NCBI RefSeq assembly: GCF_009696685.2
Contig: NZ_CP102355.1
Span: forward strand, 2,095,501-2,159,500
DNA: 64,000 nucleotides
Direction: 5' to 3'
Source of the DNA: Paracoccus sp. SMMA_5_TC
GTDB taxonomy: Bacteria; Pseudomonadota; Alphaproteobacteria; Rhodobacterales; Rhodobacteraceae
Shown here piece by piece: positions 17,526-24,902 of the stretch. The notes beneath the pieces were generated by a model. It had not been told where the DNA came from. It searched no databases and saw only the letters and a list, made by a program, of their open reading frames with translations. Numbering within the stretch: the stretch's first letter is position 1; every line of letters begins with the position of its first letter. Position numbers and translations under genes: made by a program.

Positions 17526-18298
17526 CCGCAAAAGTGATCGTCCTGACCGGAGGCGGCGGGATCCTGGGCCGTTCCATGACCGAGCGGCTGTCTGCCGATG
17601 GCTGGCAGGTGGCGGTGGTGGATCGCGATCCGGCGCTGGCTGAAAAGGCGGCGGCGCTGGCCGTCGCCTCGGGCGGCGCCCGCGCCTATGCCTGCGACAT
17701 CGCCGACAAATCGGCGCTGGCCGATCTGCACCGGCGCATCCGCGACGACATGGGGCCGGTCGATGCCCTGGTCTGCAACGCGGCCACGAAAAGCGACAAC
17801 TTCTTCGAGCCATTCGAGGATTTTCCGATAGATGACTGGAATTACGTTCTTTCAGTCAATCTGACCGCGCCGATGCTTTGCGCGCAGGAATTCGGCCGCG
17901 ACATGGCGCGGCGGGGTGCCGGGGCCATTGTGAACACATTGTCGATCTATGGCATCGTGGCGCCCGACCAGCGCATCTATGAAGGCTCGCTTTACGAAGG
18001 GCGCGCCATAAACACGCCGGCGATCTATTCGGCGTCGAAGGCGGGGCTGTGGGGGCTGACAAAGTATCTGGCCAGCTATTGGGGCGGGCGCGGGGTGCGG
18101 GTGAATGCGGTAACGCCCGGCGGCATCTTCAGCGGCCAGAACGATACCTTCGTGCAGAAATACAGCGCCCGGACCATGATGGGCCGCATGGGCCAACCGC
18201 ATGAGATCGCCGATGCCGTCGCCTATCTGGTGTCGGACCGTGCCAGCTACGTCACCGGACAGAATCTTGTGGTCGATGGTGGCCTGACCGCGTGGTAG
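17522..18298 (+). CDS. SDR-family oxidoreductase, PtmA-like
   Basis: Classical-fold short-chain dehydrogenase of 258 aa, last gene of the coupled run (ATGA overlap). The cofactor loop is TGGGGILGRSM and NAA lies at about 86-88. The proposed active site is S141, Y169 and K173 (AIYSASKAG). The Ser-Tyr spacing of 28 residues is about twice the usual one because of the insert PDQRIYEGSLYEGRAINTP. The C-terminus TGQNLVVDGGLTAW is standard for SDRs. SDRs of this kind stand next to legF in Campylobacter ptm loci as PtmA. The exact reaction is not established here. Confidence 0.82.
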   Translation: MTAKVIVLTGGGGILGRSMTERLSADGWQVAVVDRDPALAEKAAALAVASGGARAYACDIADKSALADLHRRIRDDMGPVDALVCNAATKSDNFFEPFEDFPIDDWNYVLSVNLTAPMLCAQEFGRDMARRGAGAIVNTLSIYGIVAPDQRIYEGSLYEGRAINTPAIYSASKAGLWGLTKYLASYWGGRGVRVNAVTPGGIFSGQNDTFVQKYSARTMMGRMGQPHEIADAVAYLVSDRASYVTGQNLVVDGGLTAW

Positions 18299-18511
18299 TG
18301 GCGCCGATCCGGGCGACATTCGATGGCGCGCGCCCATTGATCTCGTCGCGCGAGCGGCGACTGATCGAGGATCGGCTCAGCTCTTTCATGTTGCGGTGCA
18401 AGAGACGGCCGGACCTGCGCCCGGCGGGGCTGACGTTGACCTCGATTGCGCTTCATGTTAGGCGCGCCCGGCATGAAAATGCTGAAACCTGCTGGATTTG
18501 AGAGGGCTGCC

Positions 18512-18778
18512 ATGGCCGCGCCGAACGACATTGAACCGACCATCCGCGCCCTGTTTGCCGAGGTGTATTCCACCCAGACCGGCGGCGCGCCGGCGCCGGA
18601 ACTGATCGATGGCACGATCCTGCTGGAAACCGGGCTGGATTCGCTGGGTTTCGCCATTCTTGTCACCCGGCTTGAGGAAGAGCTGGGCTTTGATCCCTTC
18701 AGCCTGGCGACCGAGGCCTATTATCCGACCACCTTCCGCGAGTTCGTCGATTTCTATGCGGTGCATCAGCCGGCATGA
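18512..18778 (+). CDS. Acyl carrier protein dedicated to the glycan locus
   Basis: Small acidic carrier of 88 aa. The phosphopantetheine site is S44 in ETGLDSLGFAILVTRLEEEL. The ATG at 18512 has GAGAGGG upstream. It is not the housekeeping AcpP, which would sit with fabF and fabG; the helix II sequence (GFAILVTRLEEELGFDPF) resembles stand-alone ACPs in secondary-metabolite and glycan clusters. Its last codon region overlaps the start of the acyl-adenylating enzyme, so carrier and loading enzyme are likely made in fixed ratio. About 210 bp of non-coding sequence precedes it, so it may open its own transcript. A phosphopantetheinyl transferase must come from elsewhere. Confidence 0.88.
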   Translation: MAAPNDIEPTIRALFAEVYSTQTGGAPAPELIDGTILLETGLDSLGFAILVTRLEEELGFDPFSLATEAYYPTTFREFVDFYAVHQPA

Positions 18779-20130
18779 TGCTGCTTGACCACCTGCGCCA
18801 GGCCGATCCGCAGCGGACGGCGCTGGCCGATCCGCAGGCGGAACGGATCTATGGACAGATGGTCGATGCGGCGCAGGATTTGCGTCGGCAATTGCGCCAT
18901 CTGGGCGGGCTGCGGCTGTTCATCATCCATGGCGATGTGTCGGAAACCGTGCTGGCGCTGGCAGCGCTGGACGGGATTGCGGGCGCGCTGGTGCTGGCCT
19001 CGCCGATGCTGGATGCGGAAACAGCGCAGGAACTGGCCCGCCGGGCCGAGGCCGATGCGATCCTGACCGATCGCCCAGATCTGGCGGGCGGTCTGCCGCT
19101 TGCGGCGCGGGCGGCCGATCTGGCGGCATTGCCCGGTCTGGCGCGCGGGATGCCTGCAGAGGGCAGCGATTGGGTGCTGACCACATCGGGCACCACCGGG
19201 CGCCCCAAACTGGTCGCGCATGCGCTTGACAGCCTGACGCGCACGACGCGCCGCGATCAGATCCGCGGGCGCGGTCAGGTCTGGGGGCTGCTTTACGATC
19301 ACACGCGCTTTGCCGGCTTGCAGGTGGTGTTGCAGGCGCTGTTGTCGGGGGCGACGCTGGCGGTGGCGCCGGCCGACATGGCGCTGGATCACAGGCTGGC
19401 GTTCCTGGCCGCGCGCGGCGTCACGCATCTGTCGGCGACGCCGACGCTCTGGCGCAAGATCCTGATGACGCCTGCCGCCACGGCCCTTTCGCTGCGCCAG
19501 ATCACCCTGGGTGGAGAGGTTTCCGACGACGCGGTGCTGTCGGCGCTGGCGCGGCAATGGCCGCAGGCTCGCATCAGCCATATCTTTGCCTCGACCGAGG
19601 CGGGTGTCGGGTTTTCCGTCACCGATGGCCGGGCGGGGTTTCCCGAAAGCTTTCTGCACGATCCGCCCCTGGGCATCGGCCTGAGGGTCGAGGATGGCCG
19701 CTTGCTGGTGCGTAACGATCGCGTGGCCAGCCAGTATCTGGGTGGCGACGGCAAGCTTGCGCGCGACGGCTGGGTGGATACGGGTGATCTTGTGCGCATC
19801 CAGCATGGGCGGGTGCTGTTTCTGGGTCGCGGCAATGGCGTCATCAATGTGGGCGGGGACAAGGTTCACCCTGAAGAGATCGAATCCGTCATCCTGACCC
19901 ATCCAGATGTCGCCATGGTCCAGGTCTATGCCAAGCGCAACCCGATCATGGGCGCGCTGGTTGCCGCCGACATCCAGCCGCGTCCCGGCCTTGCCGATCG
20001 CGGCGCGCTGCGCGACGAGTTGAAGGCATGGCTGGCCGCCCGGCTGGATCGGCACAAGGTGCCCGCATTCATTCGCATCGTCGACAGCTTTGAAACCAAT
20101 GCCGCGGGCAAGTTGAAAAGGGGCGGTTGA
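18775..20130 (+). CDS. AMP-forming acyl-adenylating enzyme (ANL superfamily)
   Basis: Activates a carboxylic acid as its adenylate and probably loads it onto the adjacent ACP. It has 451 aa, shorter than typical CoA ligases (500-560), with a reduced N-terminal domain. Core motifs: A3 P-loop LTTSGTTGRPKLV at about 135-147, A5-like FASTEAGVGFS, A7 WVDTGDLVRI, A8-like region VGGDKVHPEEIES, and the terminal catalytic lysine in NAAGKLKRGG. ATGA overlap with the ACP gene. Substrate is probably a short-chain acid, since the neighbouring ketoreductase and transferase suggest hydroxyacyl chemistry, but the specificity pocket was not analysed. Confidence 0.87.
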   Translation: MMLLDHLRQADPQRTALADPQAERIYGQMVDAAQDLRRQLRHLGGLRLFIIHGDVSETVLALAALDGIAGALVLASPMLDAETAQELARRAEADAILTDRPDLAGGLPLAARAADLAALPGLARGMPAEGSDWVLTTSGTTGRPKLVAHALDSLTRTTRRDQIRGRGQVWGLLYDHTRFAGLQVVLQALLSGATLAVAPADMALDHRLAFLAARGVTHLSATPTLWRKILMTPAATALSLRQITLGGEVSDDAVLSALARQWPQARISHIFASTEAGVGFSVTDGRAGFPESFLHDPPLGIGLRVEDGRLLVRNDRVASQYLGGDGKLARDGWVDTGDLVRIQHGRVLFLGRGNGVINVGGDKVHPEEIESVILTHPDVAMVQVYAKRNPIMGALVAADIQPRPGLADRGALRDELKAWLAARLDRHKVPAFIRIVDSFETNAAGKLKRGG

Positions 20131-20133
20131 GCC

Positions 20134-20859
20134 ATGAAGAATGTGATTGTCACCGGCGCCACGCGCGGCCTTGGCCTGGCGATTTGCGAAAGGCTGCTGG
20201 CGGATAGCGCGCAATATCGCATCATCGGCATCGGCCGCACGCCTTCGGACGGTTTTCAGGCGCTGCTGCAGGCCAACCCCGAGCGGCTGGTTTTCCATCT
20301 CTATGACCTGGAGGACCTGCAGGGCATTCCGGCTCTGGTGCAGGCGATCACGCGCGCACACGGGCCGCTTTACGGGCTGGTCAACAATGCGGCGCTGGGG
20401 CTGGACGGGCTGTTGGCCACGCAACATGCCACGGAAATCGCCCGGGCCTTGCGGGTCAACCTGGAATCCCCGATCCTGCTGACCAAATACGCCTGCCGCA
20501 GCATGTTGACCCGGGGCGAGGGGCGGATCGTCAATATCTCGTCCATCATCGCCTCGACCGGGTTCAGCGGCCTGTCCGTCTATGGCGCGACCAAGGCCGG
20601 GATCGAGGGCTTTACCCGTTCGCTCTCGCGCGAACTGGGCCGCGCGCGCATCACCGTGAACTGTGTGGCGCCGGGCTATATGGAAACCGACATGACCGCC
20701 GGGCTGCAGGGTGAAAAGCTGAACTCGATCCGTCGTCGGGCGCCCTTGGGGCTGCCGCGCCCGCAGGATGTGGCGGGGGCCATCGCCTATCTGCTGTCGC
20801 CCGAGGCGTCGATGACCACCGGATCGGTCATCACCGTCGATGGGGGAAGCACAGCCTGA
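20134..20859 (+). CDS. FabG-like SDR, probable 3-oxoacyl-ACP reductase
   Basis: Classical SDR of 241 aa, starting three bases after the previous stop. The cofactor motif is TGATRGLG at residues 7-14, VNNAA lies at about 83-87, and the active site is S137, Y150 and K154 (SVYGATKAG). The C-terminal ITVDGG is as in FabG. The N of NISS and PGYMETDMTAGL region also match FabG/beta-ketoacyl reductases. Beside a dedicated ACP and an adenylating enzyme, the simplest role is reduction of a carrier-bound 3-oxoacyl group to a 3-hydroxyacyl group. A sugar substrate is possible, because SDRs cannot be assigned by fold alone. Confidence 0.82.
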   Translation: MKNVIVTGATRGLGLAICERLLADSAQYRIIGIGRTPSDGFQALLQANPERLVFHLYDLEDLQGIPALVQAITRAHGPLYGLVNNAALGLDGLLATQHATEIARALRVNLESPILLTKYACRSMLTRGEGRIVNISSIIASTGFSGLSVYGATKAGIEGFTRSLSRELGRARITVNCVAPGYMETDMTAGLQGEKLNSIRRRAPLGLPRPQDVAGAIAYLLSPEASMTTGSVITVDGGSTA

Positions 20860-21953
20860 TGGGACTGATCCGCACGCGCCTGGCCAGTGACGCCGACCGG
20901 CCGGCCCTGATCGAATTCATCCGCGACCACTGGTCCGCGCGCCATGTCTTTGTCGCCGATCCTGCGGTGTTCGACTGGCAGTATCGCCAGGCCGATGGGC
21001 GCATCAACATGATGCTGGCCGAGCGGCTGGAGGATGATGCAAGCGCGAACATCCTGGGGGTGCTGGGCTTTATACCCATGGGCCGCTTCGATCCCGCGCT
21101 GGGCGATCGTGACATCATGCTGGCCCTGTGGAAGGTGCGCGACGATATTGCACCGCCGGGGCTGGGGCTGAGGCTGCTGAAGGCGATTCAGGCGCAGCTG
21201 CAACCGCGCATCATCGGCGCTATCGGCATTTCCGAAATGGTGGGGCCGATCTATCGCGCGCTTGGCTATCAACTGGACCATCTGTGCCAGGCTGCGGTGA
21301 TGAACCCGATGGCGCAAGACCGGCTGCGGTTGGCCCAGGGCGTGCCGGCCGACGCCTTTGCCACTGCCGCGCCGCCGGCGCAATTTGCCCTGCGCGACCT
21401 TGATCCCGCGCGCGACGCCGGGCTGGTGGCGGCGCTGGCCGCGCGCGGCAGCCTGCAAAAATCCTGGGACTACCTGCGCGAACGCTATCTGGACCATCCC
21501 TGGTATGACTATGACCTGCGGCTGGTGATGCAGGGCGACCGGCCCGAGGCGGTTGTGATCTGGCGCGCGGTCGAGGCGCAGGGCGCGCGCATCCTGCGCA
21601 TCGTGGATGTGATCGGGGGCACCGACTGGCTGGGCGAGGCGGCCGCGCTGCTGCGGCCGGAACTGGTCGCGGCAGGCGCCGAATACATCGACATCATGGC
21701 TTGCGGCCTGGATGAGGACATGCTGCGCGCAGGCGGCCTTGTCAGCCCCGACTGGTGCCCTGGGTTGATCCTGCCGAACTATTTCGCCCCATACGAGCCG
21801 CGCAACATCCGCATCGCCCTGGCGTGGAAGAATTTCGGTCCTGAAACCGCGGACAAGGCGCCGATGCGGCTATTCCGTGCCGATTCCGACCAGGATCGGC
21901 CGAACCAGCCGATGCCGCGGCGCACCGCCGCCCCCATCCCGCAGGAGAGCTGA
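20859..21953 (+). CDS. GNAT-like acyltransferase candidate
   Basis: Protein of 364 aa starting at an ATG that shares a base with the previous TGA. The N-terminal half looks like a GNAT fold: an N-terminal strand with RTRLASDADRPALIEFIRDH, a central GVLGFIPM strand, then a stretch with PPGLGLRLLKAIQ in the position of the acyl-CoA pyrophosphate loop and a later IYRALGYQ, typical of GNAT strand 6-7. The C-terminal half may be a second, degenerate GNAT domain. It could transfer the ACP-bound acyl group to an amino sugar. I recognise the fold only loosely; a structure prediction would settle it. Confidence 0.62.
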   Translation: MGLIRTRLASDADRPALIEFIRDHWSARHVFVADPAVFDWQYRQADGRINMMLAERLEDDASANILGVLGFIPMGRFDPALGDRDIMLALWKVRDDIAPPGLGLRLLKAIQAQLQPRIIGAIGISEMVGPIYRALGYQLDHLCQAAVMNPMAQDRLRLAQGVPADAFATAAPPAQFALRDLDPARDAGLVAALAARGSLQKSWDYLRERYLDHPWYDYDLRLVMQGDRPEAVVIWRAVEAQGARILRIVDVIGGTDWLGEAAALLRPELVAAGAEYIDIMACGLDEDMLRAGGLVSPDWCPGLILPNYFAPYEPRNIRIALAWKNFGPETADKAPMRLFRADSDQDRPNQPMPRRTAAPIPQES

Positions 21954-21955
21954 GC

Positions 21956-22891
21956 GTGAAGACCATCTGGCTGATTGGCTGCGGCAATATCGGATTCCGT
22001 CATCTTCAGGCCCTGCTGGCCATGGACGAGCCCGCCCGGATCCTGGTGATCGAGCCGGCAAAGGCGCTGCACGACCGTATCTCCGGTGAAGTGACGGCCG
22101 CGGGTGCGGGGCATCAGGTGACGCTGGCGACGGAATTGCCGCAGGCCGGGCCGGTCGATCTGGCCGTGGTGGCAACCGCGGCGCCGCCGCGGGCGGCCAT
22201 CGTGCGCGCGCTGGCGATGCGCGCGCGGCCGCCGGCCGTGATCCTGGAAAAGGTTCTGGCGCAAACCGATGCCGAACTGCAATCCATGGCCGACGATCTG
22301 GCGGCGGCGGGCAGCAAGACGCATGTCAACTGCCCGCGCCGCTATTTCCCCGGCTATCAGGCGCTGCGCCGCGACCTGGCCCAGGCCGGACCATTGTCGG
22401 TCGAGGTGACGGGCAGCCAGTTCGGGCTAGGCTCGAATGCGGTGCATTTTCTGGACCTGATCGAGTTCCTGAACGCCAGCCCGTTGGTCACGCTGGACAC
22501 CGCCCGCCTTACACCGGGCGGCAAGCCCTCGAAGCGCCAGGGGTTTCAGGAAATATATGGCACGCTGACGGCGGCGCTGGACAACGGTGCCACCTTGCGC
22601 GTGACCTGCGCGGACGCGCCGCAGGTGCAGCTGGACCTTGCCGTTGTCACCGCAGACGGCCGCAGATATGCGATCAGCGAAGCCACCAGCCGCATGCAGG
22701 CGCCCGACGGCCACGCCATGGATTTCGGCACCCGCTTTGTATCCCAGACCCCGGAAATCTATGCGGATGCGCTGGCGGGACGCTGCGCGCTGACCCCGCT
22801 TGCCGACAGCTTGCGCCAGCACCGGCTGTATCTGGCGGCGCTGCGCGGCCATTTCGGCCTGGCGCCAGACGCCCCCGTGCCCGTCAGCTAA
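21956..22891 (+). CDS. Gfo/Idh/MocA-family oxidoreductase 2
   Basis: Oxidoreductase of 311 aa from a GTG at 21956 with GCAGGAGAG upstream. N-terminal Rossmann motif WLIGCGNIGFRHLQALLA, then the family lysine in ILEKVL. The second domain carries VNCPRRYFPGYQALRR, and FGLGSNAVHFLDLIEFLN occupies the place of the catalytic His-containing motif. It belongs to the tailoring operon. The substrate is likely a sugar or nucleotide sugar, inferred from context only. Confidence 0.8.
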   Translation: MKTIWLIGCGNIGFRHLQALLAMDEPARILVIEPAKALHDRISGEVTAAGAGHQVTLATELPQAGPVDLAVVATAAPPRAAIVRALAMRARPPAVILEKVLAQTDAELQSMADDLAAAGSKTHVNCPRRYFPGYQALRRDLAQAGPLSVEVTGSQFGLGSNAVHFLDLIEFLNASPLVTLDTARLTPGGKPSKRQGFQEIYGTLTAALDNGATLRVTCADAPQVQLDLAVVTADGRRYAISEATSRMQAPDGHAMDFGTRFVSQTPEIYADALAGRCALTPLADSLRQHRLYLAALRGHFGLAPDAPVPVS

Positions 22892-22913
22892 CCCGCAGAC
22901 CAGAGGAAACATC

Positions 22914-23894
22914 ATGTCCAGCCAGAAAATCCTTGTCGTCGGCGCGGGCAACATGGCGCGCGAATATGGCCGTGCATTGGCCAGCCTGGGTGTCGAAACC
23001 GTGGTCATGGGGCGCGGCGCAGACTCGGCTGCGGCCTATTACGCCGCGACCGGCGTGCGCCCGGGCACCGGACCGCTGGCCGACCAGATCGCCGCACTGG
23101 GGCCGGCGCTGCCGCAAACCGCGATCGTGACGGTCAATGCCATGTATCTGGCCGAGGTCACCGCCCAGCTTGCCGCCAGCGGCGTGTGGCGGATGCTGGT
23201 GGAAAAGCCCGCCGCGCTGGACCTTCAGGAAATGCAAGGCCTGCTGGACGCGATCGAGCCGACCGGCGCGCAGGTCTATCTGGGCTACAACCGCCGCTTC
23301 ATGGCCTCGGTCCGGCGTGCCCGGCAGATGATCGCCGAGGATGGCGGGGTGCTGTCGGTCAAGTTCGACTTCTCGGAACCCTCGCGCCGGATCGCGCAAT
23401 TGCCCAAGCCGCAGCGGGAACTGGATACCTGGATCTATGGCAATTCCTCGCATGTGCTGGATCTGGCGTTCCATTTCCTCGGCCCGGTGCAGCAGTTGCA
23501 GGCGCGTGTGGCGGGGCAGGGGCTGGTCGCCTGGCACCCTGCCGCCAGCATCTTTGCCGGCAGCGCCCTGGGCCGCAACGGCGCGGTGATGAGCTGGCAC
23601 GCCAACTGGGCCGCCCCCGGCCGCTGGGGGGTCGAGGTGATGACGCCCGAACGGCGGCTGATCCTGCAACCGCTGGAACAGCTGCGTGTGCAATCCCATG
23701 CCGGCTTTGCCGAGGTCGCCGAGGAGCTGCCGGCGGATGCGGAACAGGGGCTGAAGCCGGGCCTGCTGGGTCAGCTGCGCGCCTTTCTGTTCGACGAGGA
23801 CGCCGGGCTGTTGCCCGACCTGCGCCAGCAGGCCGAAAACATGCGTCTGTATGACGTGATCCGCACCGGCGGCAGCTGGCAGCACGACGCCTGA
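22914..23894 (+). CDS. Gfo/Idh/MocA-family oxidoreductase 3
   Basis: Oxidoreductase of 326 aa; the ATG at 22914 follows CAGAGGAAAC. The Rossmann motif is ILVVGAGNMAREYGRALASL. VEKPAAL contains the family lysine, YLGYNRRFMASVRRAR begins the substrate domain, and SSHVLDLAFHFLGP holds the probable catalytic His. It directly follows another member of the same family, yet the two share little sequence beyond motifs, which suggests separate steps or a heteromer rather than a recent duplication. Substrate unknown. Confidence 0.8.
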   Translation: MSSQKILVVGAGNMAREYGRALASLGVETVVMGRGADSAAAYYAATGVRPGTGPLADQIAALGPALPQTAIVTVNAMYLAEVTAQLAASGVWRMLVEKPAALDLQEMQGLLDAIEPTGAQVYLGYNRRFMASVRRARQMIAEDGGVLSVKFDFSEPSRRIAQLPKPQRELDTWIYGNSSHVLDLAFHFLGPVQQLQARVAGQGLVAWHPAASIFAGSALGRNGAVMSWHANWAAPGRWGVEVMTPERRLILQPLEQLRVQSHAGFAEVAEELPADAEQGLKPGLLGQLRAFLFDEDAGLLPDLRQQAENMRLYDVIRTGGSWQHDA

Positions 23895-23918
23895 TCGCGG
23901 CGGCAGGGCAAGGAGATC

Positions 23919-24857
23919 ATGATGGCGCAAAAGCTTGAAGCCCAAAAGCAGGCCCAGATCGCCGAGGCCATGGACCGCGCCGAAAGCCTGGCGCAAGCGG
24001 GCGCGCTGCGGCCAGCGGTGCAGGCATTCGCCCTGGCGCGGGCGCTGGTGGTCGACCTGCCCGAACCCGGGGTTCTGGCCGCGATCGTGGCGCGCAACGA
24101 AAAGGTCTATCGCGAAGAGCGCGAGCGTCACCGCCGCGCCATCGCCGCGCGACGGTCCAGCGGACGGGGACTGGTGATCTTTGCCGACTCGCTTGGCCTG
24201 CCGCGGCCCGTGCCGCGTGGCGCCGCCCCGCAAGAGGATCGCGTCTATCCGGAACTGATCGCCGATGCCTTGCCCGACCGCAGCATCTCGAGCCTGTGCC
24301 AGCGATTTTTCACCACCGATCACGTGCGCCAGGAGCTTGAGGCCGACCCGACCCTGGGGGCCGAGGGTGATGTGCTGATCCACGTCGGGCTGAACGATTG
24401 CGCGAACCGGATGTTTCTGGAACAGGAACGACTGGCGCTGGATCTGCTGTCGCTCGAACTGAACCAGCGGGTGGTCGAATTTTCACGTCGTTATCGCCGC
24501 GCCATCCTGACCGATCTGCCGGCGCGGCATTATGTGGCGCCCGAACGGTTCTCGGCCAATCTGCACGCGATTCTGGCGCTGCTGCGCGCTCGCAAGGCGG
24601 GGCGGGTGGTGCTGGCCACCATCATCCTGCCGCCGGTGCGGTCCTGGCCCGGCACGCCGTTCATCAACCTGAACTTCGCCAGCTACAACCTGCGCATCAT
24701 GGAGGCCGCGCGCACGAACGGCGCGCTGCTTTTCGATGTGGACCGCCATATCTGGCAGGCCCAGCATCTGGATGCCCTTTTGGCCGACGGGATGCATCTG
24801 GCGAGCGAGGGGCACCGGCTGTTCGCGCGCGAGGCGTTGGCCCTGCTGCGGGGCTGA
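23919..24857 (+). CDS. SGNH/GDSL-like hydrolase or acyl esterase
   Basis: Protein of 312 aa with AAGGAG just ahead of tandem ATGs (23919 and 23922). After a charged helical N-terminus (1-80), SGNH-type blocks follow: block I LVIFADSLG, where A89-D90-S91 replaces G-D-S; block III-like HVGLNDCANR (G157, N159); and block V DGMHLASEGH (D290, H293). These supply the expected Ser-Asp-His triad. SGNH enzymes in sialic-acid and glycan clusters remove or transfer O-acyl groups, so it may edit the acyl decoration. No signal peptide is evident, which points to a cytoplasmic role. It ends the operon, facing the opposite-strand transferase genes. Confidence 0.72.
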   Translation: MMAQKLEAQKQAQIAEAMDRAESLAQAGALRPAVQAFALARALVVDLPEPGVLAAIVARNEKVYREERERHRRAIAARRSSGRGLVIFADSLGLPRPVPRGAAPQEDRVYPELIADALPDRSISSLCQRFFTTDHVRQELEADPTLGAEGDVLIHVGLNDCANRMFLEQERLALDLLSLELNQRVVEFSRRYRRAILTDLPARHYVAPERFSANLHAILALLRARKAGRVVLATIILPPVRSWPGTPFINLNFASYNLRIMEAARTNGALLFDVDRHIWQAQHLDALLADGMHLASEGHRLFAREALALLRG

Positions 24858-24876
24858 GCGGCAGCGCGGCGCGTCA

Positions 24877-24895
24877 CCGGCCTGCTTCGGGCCGG
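24877..24895. terminator. Short GC hairpin between convergent operons
   Basis: CCGGCC (24877-24882) pairs with GGCCGG (24890-24895) across a 7-base loop in the 45-bp gap between convergent genes. There is no T-tract. It may help end both transcripts. Confidence 0.35.
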
Positions 24896-24902
24896 GCCGC
24901 CG

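Noticed and set aside
18292..18501. Small open frame of 69 codons after the SDR gene
   Set aside because: Composition looks like random high-GC translation (Arg/Ala/Leu-rich), no family resemblance and no ribosome-binding site; treated as intergenic.
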